Positions 28,136 through 36,919 of a DNA stretch of 64,000 nucleotides are shown here, in pieces. Source of the DNA: Sphaerotilus mobilis (GTDB taxonomy: Bacteria > Pseudomonadota > Gammaproteobacteria > Burkholderiales > Burkholderiaceae_C). Location: contig NZ_SGWV01000008.1 in assembly GCF_004216565.1 (NCBI RefSeq), forward strand, positions 124,001-188,000. Direction: 5' to 3'. The notes below the pieces were generated by a model. It had not been told where the DNA came from. It saw nothing but the letters and a program-made list of their open reading frames with translations, and searched no databases. Each line of letters begins with the position of its first letter. The first letter of the stretch is position 1. The position numbers and the translations under genes are program-made.

Positions 28136-29251
28136 ATGGAAGATATCAACGTGAACATGCTGACGGCCCAGGTTCTCTGGGCCGTCTTCATTCTGGCCTT
28201 TGCCTTCGGCGCGCTGGGCGTGCGAACCCAGTTCTGCACCATGGGTGCGATCGCCGACGTCGTCAACTTCGGCGATCAGCGCCGGCTGCGCATGTGGATG
28301 CTGGCGATCGGCGTGGCGGTGTTGGGCTTCAACCTGCTGGTCGCCCAAGGCAGCTTCGTCGCCGACCGGACGCTTTATGGCGGCGATCGTTGGTTGTGGG
28401 CTTCGGCCCTGGTCGGCGGCGCGATGTTCGGCTTCGGCATGGTGCTGGCCTCGGGCTGTGGCAGCCGCAACTTGCAGCGCCTGGGTTCGGGCAGCCTGAA
28501 GGCGCTCGTGGTGCTGGTCGTCATGGGCCTGAGCGCCTGGATGACGCTGCGAGGCCTGACCGCAGTGCTGCGGGTCAACAGCGTCGATGCCTGGGCCATC
28601 ACGCTGTCCACCCCGCAGGATCTCCCCAGCGTGCTGGCGTCGGCGCTGGGCCTGTCGACCGGGCAGGTCGCGCTCGGACTGGGTGTGCTGGTCGGCGGCG
28701 GCGTGATCGCCTGGGTGCTGTCAGCCGCCGAGGGCCGCGAGCGCCAGGTTCTGTTGGGCGGCGTGGGCGTCGGCGCCCTGTTGCTGGCGGTGTGGTGGGT
28801 GTCCTTGCAGTTCGGTCATCTGGCTGAACATCCCGAGACGCTTGAGGAGGCCTTCCTCGGCACCGCGAGCCGTCGTGGCGAGGCGCTGAACTTCGTGTCA
28901 CCGGTGGCCCAGGGCTATGAATGGCTGGTCTTCTACACCGATGCCGGCCGGCGCACGACCACAGGCCTGGTCGCCGTGCTGGGTGTTTTCTTCGGCTCGC
29001 TGGCCGTGCATCTGGTCCGGCGCGAGTTCCGCTGGGAAGGCTTCCGCGACACGGCCGACACGGCCCGACACCTGGTTGGCGCGGTGCTGATGGGCATCGG
29101 CGGCGTCACCGCGATGGGCTGCAGCATCGGACAAGGCTTGTCGGGCATCTCGACGCTGGGTCTGACCAGCATCGTCGCCCTGGGTGCCATCGTCGCGGGC
29201 TGTGTGGCGGGTCTGCGTTTCCTGAGCTGGCAACTTGAACGCTCGATGTGA
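28136..29251 (+). CDS. YeeE/YedE family (DUF395) membrane transporter
   Basis: 371 residues with about ten hydrophobic segments. Two half-repeats carry the family cysteine motifs: R-T-Q-F-C-T-M-G-A (near residue 33), L-A-S-G-C-G-S-R-N (near residue 103), and in the second half M-G-C-S-I-G-Q-G-L-S-G. Relatives transport thiosulfate or other sulfur compounds across the inner membrane using such cysteines. An upstream in-frame start would precede the promoter, so the ATG at 28136 is used. The gene overlaps the tcdA start. Confidence 0.85.
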   Translation: MEDINVNMLTAQVLWAVFILAFAFGALGVRTQFCTMGAIADVVNFGDQRRLRMWMLAIGVAVLGFNLLVAQGSFVADRTLYGGDRWLWASALVGGAMFGFGMVLASGCGSRNLQRLGSGSLKALVVLVVMGLSAWMTLRGLTAVLRVNSVDAWAITLSTPQDLPSVLASALGLSTGQVALGLGVLVGGGVIAWVLSAAEGRERQVLLGGVGVGALLLAVWWVSLQFGHLAEHPETLEEAFLGTASRRGEALNFVSPVAQGYEWLVFYTDAGRRTTTGLVAVLGVFFGSLAVHLVRREFRWEGFRDTADTARHLVGAVLMGIGGVTAMGCSIGQGLSGISTLGLTSIVALGAIVAGCVAGLRFLSWQLERSM

Positions 29252-30093
29252 CGACCGTGACCGAGCCTGACCTGAGCGCAGATGCCGATCACGAGCGCCG
29301 CTTCGGCGGACTGCGTCGCCTGTGGGGCGATGCCGGGTATCGGGCCGTCCGGCAGGCGCGTGTCGTCGTGGTCGGACTCGGCGGCGTGGGCTCCTGGACC
29401 GCTGAGGCGCTGGCCCGCTGTGGCGTGGCGCAGCTGGTGCTGATCGATTTCGACCAGATCGCCGAATCCAACATCAACCGCCAGGTCCAGGCCCTGGGCA
29501 GCAGCGTGGGTGCGGCCAAGGTCGCGGTGATGGCCGCACGGGTGCGTGACATCCACCCCGCTTGTGATGTGCGCGCGGTCGAGCAGTTCGCGGAAGACGA
29601 GAACTGGCCGGGCCTGTTGCCAGGCCCCGTCGACATCGTCATCGATGCCTGTGACCAGGGTCGCGCCAAGCTGCTGCTGGCGCGTTGGGCGGTGCAGACC
29701 GGCGTTCCACTGGTGACGGTCGGGGCGGCCGGCGGCAAGACCCAGCCGCAGCGCGTGCGCGTCGCTGATCTCGCCCGGGTCACGCACGATCCCTTGCTGG
29801 CCCGACTGCGCCAGCAGTTGCGCAAGGCGATGGGCGTGTCCGGGCCGATCGGTCCGCGGGAAGTGCTCGGGCCGATCTGCGTCTACTCGGAAGAAGCGGT
29901 GGCGATGCCCCAAGCAGGTGGTGACGCCTGTGCGACCGACGGCAGTCTGAACTGCGCGGGCTACGGTTCGACGGTGGCCGTCACCGCCACGTTCGGCATG
30001 ACGGCCGCAGAAGCGGCGCTGGCCGAGTTGCGGGCCCGGGTCGCCAGCAAGACCGTGGCAGCGTCGTCAACGGTGTCCGAGGGTCTTGCGTGA
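29248..30093 (+). CDS. tcdA: tRNA threonylcarbamoyladenosine dehydratase TcdA
   Basis: 281 residues of the E1-like ThiF/MoeB superfamily. The ATP-binding V-G-L-G-G-V-G-S-W (residues ~33-41), D-F-D-x-I-x-x-S-N-I-N-R-Q and D-A-C-D-x-x-x-A-K motifs are present, and the TcdA-specific C-terminal L-N-C-A-G-Y-G-S. TcdA cyclises t6A at position 37 of tRNAs reading ANN codons, including tRNA-Lys, and two tRNA-Lys genes lie directly downstream. The start is GTG overlapping the previous stop; GTG 29257 is an alternative. Confidence 0.92.
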   Translation: MTTVTEPDLSADADHERRFGGLRRLWGDAGYRAVRQARVVVVGLGGVGSWTAEALARCGVAQLVLIDFDQIAESNINRQVQALGSSVGAAKVAVMAARVRDIHPACDVRAVEQFAEDENWPGLLPGPVDIVIDACDQGRAKLLLARWAVQTGVPLVTVGAAGGKTQPQRVRVADLARVTHDPLLARLRQQLRKAMGVSGPIGPREVLGPICVYSEEAVAMPQAGGDACATDGSLNCAGYGSTVAVTATFGMTAAEAALAELRARVASKTVAASSTVSEGLA

Positions 30094-30115
30094 CCTCCGA
30101 TTCATTGCCTATAAT
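30086..30115 (+). promoter_or_regulatory. Sigma-70 promoter upstream of structured RNA and tRNA-Lys
   Basis: TTGCGT (30086-30091), 18-bp spacer, and a perfect TATAAT (30110-30115). It overlaps the end of tcdA. It is the only consensus -10 in the window's tRNA-Lys region and predicts a start near 30122, about 255 nt before the first tRNA. Confidence 0.75.
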
Positions 30116-30121
30116 CTTTGG

Positions 30122-30377
30122 CTTTCCGGGGTACGACTTCCAATTGATCAAGTGTTGAAACGCTTGAAGCACGCTTGGTGGGGACTGGGCAAAAACTGCC
30201 GAGTCGCCAGCGTCAAGATGGGATGTTTGGAGTAACCCCGGGAACGTTCCGACGAGAGTATCGGCAAGACCTACCGAAGTCTTACCGATACTCCCCAAGA
30301 TCACCGCTTGGTACCGAGGTCGCAAGGCCTGACTAACCGGTGGTGGGACGCGCAGGGTTGATGCCAAGCATCAAGGC
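30122..30377 (+). ncRNA. Candidate structured RNA or long tRNA leader, family unknown
   Basis: No convincing protein frame. Hairpins seen by eye: TCAAGTG/CGCTTGA with TTGAAA loop (30148-30167); GACTGGGCA/TGCCGAGTC with AAAAC loop and one G-G mismatch (30183-30205); GAGTATCGG/CCGATACTC enclosing AAGAC/GTCTT (30256-30293); ACCGCTTGGT with ACCGGTGGT enclosing AGGTC-GCAA-GGCCT, a GNRA-capped stem (30303-30344); TTGATGC/GCATCAA (30358-30374), ending three bases before tRNA-Lys. There is also the palindrome GGAACGTTCC (30241-30250). The region is visibly richer in A+T than its surroundings. I could not fit tmRNA, RNase P, 6S, SRP RNA, group I intron or a known riboswitch to it. Confidence 0.45.
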
Positions 30378-30453
30378 GGGTTGTTAGCTCAGTCGGTAGA
30401 GCAGCGGACTTTTAATCCGTTGGTCGCGTGTTCGAGTCACGCACAACCCACCA
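30378..30453 (+). tRNA. tRNA-Lys (anticodon TTT)
   Basis: A complete 76-nt cloverleaf including the encoded CCA. Acceptor GGGTTGT pairs with ACAACCC, the anticodon loop is CTTTTAA, and the T-loop is TTCGAGT. It is transcribed from the promoter at 30086-30115 through the structured leader, as far as can be seen. Confidence 0.97.
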
Positions 30454-30478
30454 AACAGTGTTATGATCTAGTTCTTGC

Positions 30479-30554
30479 GGGCTCTTAGCTCAGTTGGTAG
30501 AGCAGCGGACTCTTAATCCGTTGGTCGAGTGTTCGAGTCACTCAGGGCCCACCA
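30479..30554 (+). tRNA. tRNA-Lys (anticodon CTT)
   Basis: A complete 76-nt cloverleaf with encoded CCA. Acceptor GGGCTCT pairs with AGGGCCC (one wobble), and the anticodon loop is CTCTTAA. It lies 25 bp after the TTT isoacceptor. TATGAT at 30462-30467 in the gap could be a secondary -10 but has no visible -35. Confidence 0.97.
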
Positions 30555-30560
30555 ACATTG

Positions 30561-30596
30561 AAAGCCCCTCGGTTTGCGCCGAGGGGCTTTTTCTTT
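30561..30596 (+). terminator. Intrinsic terminator of the tRNA-Lys unit
   Basis: AAAGCCCCTCGG (30561-30572) and CCGAGGGGCTTT (30579-30590) form a perfect 12-bp stem with a 6-nt loop, followed by TTCTTTT. One of the clearest terminators in the window. Confidence 0.95.
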
Positions 30597-30649
30597 TGTC
30601 TGCCAGAAAACTCGAGGGGCGCCTAGCGATGCCGATGTCGGGTTTGTCA

Positions 30650-30676
30650 GATCAGAGCGATCAGATTCTGCAGAAT
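30650..30676. promoter_or_regulatory. Candidate operator upstream of TonB-dependent receptor
   Basis: Two direct copies of GATCAGA (30650-30656 and 30659-30665, 9-bp period) run into the perfect 12-bp palindrome ATTCTGCAGAAT (30665-30676), about 135-160 bp before the receptor start. A weak promoter CTGACC-16-GACAAT (30747-30774) lies downstream. I do not recognise the regulator; it does not read as a Fur box. Confidence 0.3.
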
Positions 30677-30810
30677 TTGTTGCATGTGCGCGACGGCTAC
30701 TTGCGCGGTAGTCACCGACTCCAGCGTACATCTCGCGGAAGTCACGCTGACCCCCCCGGTTCGACTTCGACAATGACGGTTTGCTGATTCAGCCTACCGA
30801 CTTGTCGCGC

Positions 30811-33609
30811 ATGTCATCTACGCATCGGGCCCCCAGGCGCCACCAGAAGCCTTCCCGCGCCCATCACCTGACGCGGGCCCTGTCGATCCGCCTGTGTGCG
30901 CTTGGCTTGGTCGTCTGCACGTCGTCTGTCCATGCGGCTGATGGGTCTCGCGACGTGGCCGATCCCATCGCCGCCACGGGCCAACTACCGCGCGTTGAGA
31001 TCACGGGCAGTCTGTTGCGACGCCCCGATGGCGATGTCGGTGCCCCCATCACGGTGCTGCGGGCGGTGGAGTTGCGCCAGCGCGGCGTGACCACCCTGGC
31101 GCAGGCGTTGACCTACGTCGCGGCCAATCAGTCGCGTGTCGACGTGGCTGACAGCGTGGGCAATCTCAACGGCGGCAAGGCAGAAGTCGATCTGCGCGGG
31201 CTCGGCGTCACGCTCGGGTCCGGATCGGCTCGCACGCTGGTGTTGCTCGACGGCCGGCGGCTCGTCAACCATCCCTATGACGGCGCTTCCGTCGACGTCC
31301 ACGCGATCCCGCTCGCGGCGGTCGACCGCATCGAAGTGCTGCGCGATGGTGCGTCTGCGGTCTATGGCGCGGACGCCATCGGCGGCGTCGTCAACGTGGT
31401 CCTGAGACGAGAGGTGGACGCCAACGAGATCGCGGCCGAGGCCCAGGGTTCAACCCTGGGCGGCGGGCTCGTGCGGCGCTTTTCGCTGGTCAGTGGGTCG
31501 TCGGACGACACCGGGTGGCGCTGGATGCACGCGCTCGACCTGCGCGACCAGCAACGCCTGCCGGCCCATCGTCGCGCGGCCTCGCGCACGGGTGTCCTGC
31601 TGGGCGACACCGATCGGCTGACCAGTTATTACGGTCATCCCGGATCGATCAATGGCTACGACCCGGCCGCGCCGACGTGTGCGCAGCCGAACTCGGTGCT
31701 GGGCAGCCAGGGCCTGTGTCGCTACGACATCGCGGCAACCGTCGATGCGATCCCGGCCAACCAGCAGCGGCTGGCGCTGCTGCGGGTGGAACGAGACCTG
31801 GGGACCGGCTGGGCCTTGAGCGCCGACCATGTCTGGTCGCGGCATCAAGTGGTGGCCAACAGCGGTGCCGCGTCGGTCGACCTCTTCATGCCAGCCGGCA
31901 CCCCGTTCTTCCCCAACGTGCCCCCCGGCGTCGTGCAAGACGTGCCGGACCTCTATGGACCCGATCCCACCCTGCAGGTACCCGGCGGCCTTGTCTCCTG
32001 GCGTGAACTCGCGGCAGGACCCCGCATCCGATCGGCGACCACCTTGTCGGGTCGGACGCTGCTGGGACTGCGTGGTGAGCTGTCGGGCGGCTGGTCTCTG
32101 GAAACCGCCGTTGGGCGCGCCCGCAGCAGCAGCGTCGAGCGCGTGCGATCGGGCTTCGTCGACGACAACCTGATGCAGCAAGGCGTCTGGGACGGCCTGA
32201 TCAACCCCTTCGGTCCGCAGACCTTGGCGGGCCAGCAGGCCATTGAGGCGGCGCAGGTCCGCGCCGTCGTGCAGTCCGGACGTGCCACGCAGGATGTGGT
32301 CGACCTGAAGCTTCGGGGCGACCTGATGCAGACGTCGCTCGGACCGGTACCTGCCGCCTTCGGACTGGAGCACCGCCGTGAACGCTCGGCCTTCCAGGTC
32401 GCCGACGGGGTGTCGTCTCTGTCCAGCCTCGGTCTCGATGCCGGGGCTGACACCGAGGGCGGGCGGCGCATCGATGCCTTCCATACCGAGCTGCTCTGGC
32501 CCCTGGCCGAACGGATGGACCTGACAACGGCCTTCCGGGTCGATCGCTACGACGACATCGGCACGGCCCTGAGCCCCAAGGTGGCGCTGCGCTGGCGGCC
32601 GACGCCGACCTGGACCCTGCGCGGCAGCTACGGCACCGGTTTTCGTCCGCCCACTCTGTACGACCTGCACCGGCCCAGCGCCCTGGGCTACACCGCCGAT
32701 GTCCGTGACGACCCGCTGCTTTGCCCAGGCGGCACGGCGATCAACGGCCTGTCCACGGCCGATCAGGCGCTGGCCTGTGGCGTTCAGTTCCGGGTCCGAA
32801 GCTCGGGCCCGGCCGCCAACGGGCAGCCCTTGTCCAGCCTGGCGCCCGAGCGCTCGCGTCAGTTCACGCTGGGCAGTCACTGGTTGCCCATCCCGACGCT
32901 GAGCGTCGCGCTCGATGTCTGGCAGATCCATGTGCGCCAGGCCATCGGCGCCTTGGCCGATGGGGCTGTGTTTGACGATCCGTCGCGCTATGGCGCCCGC
33001 ATCGTGCGCTGCAGCCAGTTGCCGATCGGACCCGGCGAAGGACTGCGGCGCGACGACTTTCCGGCCTGCTTGAGCGGCACCGCCGACACCATCGCCTACG
33101 TGGATCTGCCGACTCAGAACCTCGGCGCGCTGCGCACGCACGGGCTGGACCTCGGCCTGCAGTGGCTGATCTCGCGCGGACCATCCGGGCGCTGGTCCGT
33201 CCGGCTGGATGGCACCCGTGTGCTGAGTCACCGCTACCAGCGTGAGACCGGTGGGGCGTGGCGCGAGGCTGTCGGGGTCTATGGCGATGACGGTCCGGTG
33301 CTGCGCTGGCAGCATGTGGCCACCTTGAGCTGGCAGCGCGGCGACTGGCTCGTCAGTGGCTCGCAACGCTACCGCTCCGGCTACCAGGACCAACTGGCCA
33401 TGCGCCGCGTGGTGGCCGACATCACCCACGATCTGGGGGTGCAGTGGCGTGTTTCCGAGACCTGGCTCACGACCTTCACGGTCCGCAACCTGTTCGACCG
33501 TGACCCGCCGCTGAGCCTGCAAACCCGCTCATTCCAGGCTGGCTATGATCCGCGCCTTGCCGACCCGACCGGGCGTGTGTTCGGGCTCCAGGTGTCGGCC
33601 AGCTTCTGA
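30811..33609 (+). CDS. TonB-dependent outer-membrane receptor
   Basis: 932 residues. A signal peptide of about 42 residues ends S-S-V-H-A. It precedes a TonB-box-like stretch and the plug domain (V-E-I-T-G-S; L-R-G-L-G; V-L-L-D-G-R-R; D-R-I-E-V-L-R-D-G-A-S-A-V-Y-G; A-I-G-G-V-V-N-V). A ~650-residue barrel follows, ending in aromatic V-S-A-S-F. The G-A-S-A-V-Y-G-A-D-A-I-G-G form is common in receptors for complex organic ligands, so the substrate need not be iron; none can be named. TTG at 30781 is in frame, but ATG at 30811 leaves a standard signal. First gene of an operon with exbB, exbD x2 and tonB. Confidence 0.9.
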   Translation: MSSTHRAPRRHQKPSRAHHLTRALSIRLCALGLVVCTSSVHAADGSRDVADPIAATGQLPRVEITGSLLRRPDGDVGAPITVLRAVELRQRGVTTLAQALTYVAANQSRVDVADSVGNLNGGKAEVDLRGLGVTLGSGSARTLVLLDGRRLVNHPYDGASVDVHAIPLAAVDRIEVLRDGASAVYGADAIGGVVNVVLRREVDANEIAAEAQGSTLGGGLVRRFSLVSGSSDDTGWRWMHALDLRDQQRLPAHRRAASRTGVLLGDTDRLTSYYGHPGSINGYDPAAPTCAQPNSVLGSQGLCRYDIAATVDAIPANQQRLALLRVERDLGTGWALSADHVWSRHQVVANSGAASVDLFMPAGTPFFPNVPPGVVQDVPDLYGPDPTLQVPGGLVSWRELAAGPRIRSATTLSGRTLLGLRGELSGGWSLETAVGRARSSSVERVRSGFVDDNLMQQGVWDGLINPFGPQTLAGQQAIEAAQVRAVVQSGRATQDVVDLKLRGDLMQTSLGPVPAAFGLEHRRERSAFQVADGVSSLSSLGLDAGADTEGGRRIDAFHTELLWPLAERMDLTTAFRVDRYDDIGTALSPKVALRWRPTPTWTLRGSYGTGFRPPTLYDLHRPSALGYTADVRDDPLLCPGGTAINGLSTADQALACGVQFRVRSSGPAANGQPLSSLAPERSRQFTLGSHWLPIPTLSVALDVWQIHVRQAIGALADGAVFDDPSRYGARIVRCSQLPIGPGEGLRRDDFPACLSGTADTIAYVDLPTQNLGALRTHGLDLGLQWLISRGPSGRWSVRLDGTRVLSHRYQRETGGAWREAVGVYGDDGPVLRWQHVATLSWQRGDWLVSGSQRYRSGYQDQLAMRRVVADITHDLGVQWRVSETWLTTFTVRNLFDRDPPLSLQTRSFQAGYDPRLADPTGRVFGLQVSASF

Positions 33610-33655
33610 AAATCGGGCCTGTTCGCCAGGCCGCTGCCTGCGATAAGAGGACGAT

Positions 33656-34525
<870 letters not shown>

Positions 34526-34538
34526 GGGCGGCGCACAC

Positions 34539-34961
34539 ATGGTCTTCGAGCCGATCAAGGACGATGGCGACGAGGTCATCGCCAGCATCAACACCACGCC
34601 GCTGGTGGACGTGATGCTGGTGCTGCTGATCATCTTCCTGATCACGATTCCGGTGGTGAACCTGTCCGCGCCAGTGGCCTTGCCCAAGGAACGCAACCAG
34701 CCGCGCCAGAGCCAGCCCGACAACATCATCGTGTCGGTCGATGCCCGTGGCGGACTGCACTGGTTCGACCAGCCCTTGAAGGACCGCGACGCGCTGCTTG
34801 CCCGGCTGCGCGACGTCGCCCAGCGCCAGCCGCAGCCCGAGGTGCATCTGCGCGGCGATGCGACGGCCCGCTATGCGATGGTCGCGCCGGTGTTGCAGGC
34901 CTGCACGCTGGCCGGCATTGCCAAGGTGTCGTTCATCACCGAACCGCCACCCCGTCAATGA
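34539..34961 (+). CDS. exbD: ExbD/TolR-family protein (first of two)
   Basis: 140 residues. One N-terminal transmembrane helix carries the ExbD hallmark I-N-T-T-P-L-V-D-V-M-L-V-L-L-I-I-F, whose Asp carries the proton pathway, followed by a periplasmic domain. It begins 13 nt after exbB. With the next gene it forms a tandem pair of different ExbD proteins; the two may form a heteromeric dimer in the ExbB channel. Confidence 0.9.
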   Translation: MVFEPIKDDGDEVIASINTTPLVDVMLVLLIIFLITIPVVNLSAPVALPKERNQPRQSQPDNIIVSVDARGGLHWFDQPLKDRDALLARLRDVAQRQPQPEVHLRGDATARYAMVAPVLQACTLAGIAKVSFITEPPPRQ

Positions 34962-34971
34962 GTCTGCAGAC

Positions 34972-35397
34972 ATGGCGATGACCCCGCTGGGTGGATCAGG
35001 CGACGACGACGCGCCGATCATGGACATCAACACCACGCCGCTGATCGACGTGATGCTGGTGCTGCTGGTGATGCTGATCATCACCATCCCGATCCAGCTT
35101 CACGCCGTCGACCTGCGTCTGCCGGTCTCCAAGACGGTGGCCACTGCGCCGCCGCCGGTGCCGGTGACGCTGCGCATCGGTGCCGATGACACGCTCAGCT
35201 GGAACGGTGAACCGCTGGCCGACCGCGCCGACCTGCAGCGCCGCATGGCCGCGTTGGCGGCGCAGCCGACCGGCGTGCCGCTGCGCATCGAGTCCGACGG
35301 CCGCGCGAGCTACGGGGCACTGGCCAGCGTGATGGTCGCCGCCGACCAGGCCGGCCTGCGCCGGCTGGGCGTGGCCAGCGTGCCAGTCGGGCCGTGA
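34972..35397 (+). CDS. exbD: ExbD/TolR-family protein (second of two)
   Basis: 141 residues with I-N-T-T-P-L-I-D-V-M-L-V-L-L-V-M-L in the single membrane helix and a periplasmic domain ending A-S-V-P-V-G-P. It differs clearly from the upstream copy, so this is an old duplication. It is separated by 10 nt from the first exbD and its end overlaps a GTG that could start tonB. Confidence 0.9.
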   Translation: MAMTPLGGSGDDDAPIMDINTTPLIDVMLVLLVMLIITIPIQLHAVDLRLPVSKTVATAPPPVPVTLRIGADDTLSWNGEPLADRADLQRRMAALAAQPTGVPLRIESDGRASYGALASVMVAADQAGLRRLGVASVPVGP

Positions 35398-35408
35398 GGA
35401 TCTCGGCG

Positions 35409-36191
35409 ATGAACGTGCGTCACACGGGGATCGACGAGGTGGCTGAACAGGCGGCGCTGGACGCTTCGCGTCGCACCCGCCGCATCGGCCTGTCGCTGGT
35501 CGTGGGGCTGCACGTGCTGATGGGCTGGTGGCTGCTGCAACCGACGCTGCGGGAGTTGCCGGCTCGGTTGAAGGTGATCGAGGCGGCGATCCTGGATGCG
35601 CCGCCACCGCCGCCGCCGCCGCCCCCTGCGCCCGCCCGACTGGTCGAGGCACCCCGGCCCGTGACACCCCCGAAGGCCCCGCCGCCGCCGGCACCCGTGC
35701 CGCCACCGCCGCCGACACCTGCACCCACACCCAGTCCGGCGCCGATACCGGCGGCGATACCTGCGCCGACGCCTGAGCCTCGGCCGATCGACCCCCTGCC
35801 GATTCCGGCACCGCCGGCTCCGGCTCCGGCGCCACCCGCGCCGTCACCGCCACCGACACCGACACCAGCTGCCGCGCCAGCCACGGCTCCGGCTCCGCCT
35901 GTCCCGGCGACGCGTGGACCTGTCGGCGTCGAAGTCGCCGTGGTCTGCCCTGGCTACCGTCGCATCCTGGAGTCCACGCTGGCCGACGAGTGGAACCGTG
36001 TCGGTATCACCGGCGTGGTCGAGGTGCTGATCAAGGTCCGAGGCAGCCAGGTGGTCGACGTGCAGGCTCTGTCCGGCCCGAAGGAATACCACCGCGCCGT
36101 GCAGCGGGCGGTGCGGCGCTTCAAGTGCAGCGTGGATGGCGCCGAAGAGCGCGACGTGCGGCTGGAGGTCAGCTTCCGCGAGGTGGGCTGA
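35409..36191 (+). CDS. tonB: TonB energy-transducer protein
   Basis: 260 residues. A single N-terminal membrane helix is near residues 26-46. A very long Pro-rich linker (about residues 64-172, with runs of Pro and A-P repeats) spans the periplasm. The C-terminal TonB domain has V-E-V-L-I-K-V-R-G-S-Q-V-V-D and A-V-Q-R-A-V-R-R-F-K. ATG 35409 has AGGA eight bases upstream; GTG 35394, overlapping exbD, is a possible earlier start. It completes a self-contained receptor plus Ton motor operon. Confidence 0.9.
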   Translation: MNVRHTGIDEVAEQAALDASRRTRRIGLSLVVGLHVLMGWWLLQPTLRELPARLKVIEAAILDAPPPPPPPPPAPARLVEAPRPVTPPKAPPPPAPVPPPPPTPAPTPSPAPIPAAIPAPTPEPRPIDPLPIPAPPAPAPAPPAPSPPPTPTPAAAPATAPAPPVPATRGPVGVEVAVVCPGYRRILESTLADEWNRVGITGVVEVLIKVRGSQVVDVQALSGPKEYHRAVQRAVRRFKCSVDGAEERDVRLEVSFREVG

Positions 36192-36220
36192 GCGCAGGTC
36201 ATCAGCGCATCGGCCAAGAA

Positions 36221-36243
36221 AAAGGCGCCTCGTGAGGCGCCTT
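36221..36243. terminator. Bidirectional intrinsic terminator between tonB and efp
   Basis: AAAGGCGCCTC and GAGGCGCCTTT form a perfect 11-bp stem around a GT centre, with A-rich and T-rich flanks. It can stop both the tonB operon and the convergent efp transcript. Confidence 0.85.
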
Positions 36244-36263
36244 TGTGCTTCAAGCGGCGTGGA

Positions 36264-36818
36264 TCAGACGCGCTTGCGGTACTCGTGGGTGCGGGTGTCG
36301 ATTTCGATCTTGTCGCCCTGGGCCACGAAGATGGGAACCGGGATCTCGAAGCCGGTGGAGATCTTGGCGGGCTTCAGAACCTTGCCCGAGGTGTCGCCCT
36401 TGACGGCCGGTTCGGTCCAGGTCACTTCACGGACCAGCGAGGTCGGCAGTTCGACCGAGATGGCCTTGCCGTCGTAGAACACGACTTCGGCCTGCATGCC
36501 GTCTTCCAGGTAGCTGATGGCGTCGCCCATGTTCTCGGCCTCGACCTCGAACTGGTTGAAGTCCGTGTCCATGAAGACGTACATGGGGTCGGCGAAGTAG
36601 GAGTAGGTGCATTCCTTCTTGTCGAGGATGACCTGATCCATCTTGTCGTCGGCCTTGAACACGACTTCGGTGCCGGAGTTGTTCAGCAGGCTCTTGAGCT
36701 TCATGCGCACGGTGGCAGCATTGCGGCCACCGCGGCTGTATTCAGTCCTCAGCACGACCATCGGGTCCTTGCCCTGCATGATCACGTTGCCGGCGCGGAT
36801 TTCCTGTGCAATCTTCAT
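36264..36818 (-). CDS. efp: Elongation factor P (arginine type)
   Basis: 184 residues. EF-P enters the ribosomal E site and rescues stalling at proline runs. The tip loop reads Y-S-R-G-G-R-N-A-A with Arg at residue 32, where enteric EF-P has the beta-lysylated lysine. This is the form rhamnosylated by EarP, whose gene lies just upstream on the same strand. The longer upstream frame is ignored since M-K-I-A-Q-E-I is the standard start. TAGAAT (36919-36914, minus) overlaps the earP stop and should give efp its own promoter. Window proteins with Pro runs (TonB, TonB-like) are plausible clients. Confidence 0.97.
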   Translation of the reverse strand: MKIAQEIRAGNVIMQGKDPMVVLRTEYSRGGRNAATVRMKLKSLLNNSGTEVVFKADDKMDQVILDKKECTYSYFADPMYVFMDTDFNQFEVEAENMGDAISYLEDGMQAEVVFYDGKAISVELPTSLVREVTWTEPAVKGDTSGKVLKPAKISTGFEIPVPIFVAQGDKIEIDTRTHEYRKRV

Positions 36819-36913
36819 CTCGGTGTCCCAGTTTCCCAGTTGGTCTCGGAGGGCGGTCTTGGAAGGTGTTCCAGGCGGACGTCGCGGCCCCGCTGCCCTG
36901 CGCAAAGCCCGCG

Positions 36914-36919
36914 ATTCTA
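36914..36919 (-). promoter_or_regulatory. -10 box of efp
   Basis: TAGAAT followed by CGCG on the minus strand, at the end of earP. It predicts an efp leader of about 90 nt. The -35 is not recognisable. Confidence 0.45.

Noticed and set aside
29981-30367. 128-codon minus-strand open frame overlapping the structured region
   Set aside because: No Shine-Dalgarno, no recognisable domain, and it runs through tcdA antisense; RNA structure explains the region better.
30116-30377. tmRNA, group I intron in a tRNA, 6S RNA or RNase P RNA
   Set aside because: No tag peptide coding sequence, no split tRNA halves, no P7-type TAGTC partner, no RNase P core motif and no 6S closing stem were found. Kept only as an unassigned structured RNA.
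30781-30810. TTG start for the TonB-dependent receptor
   Set aside because: It would add ten residues before a complete signal peptide that starts well at ATG 30811.
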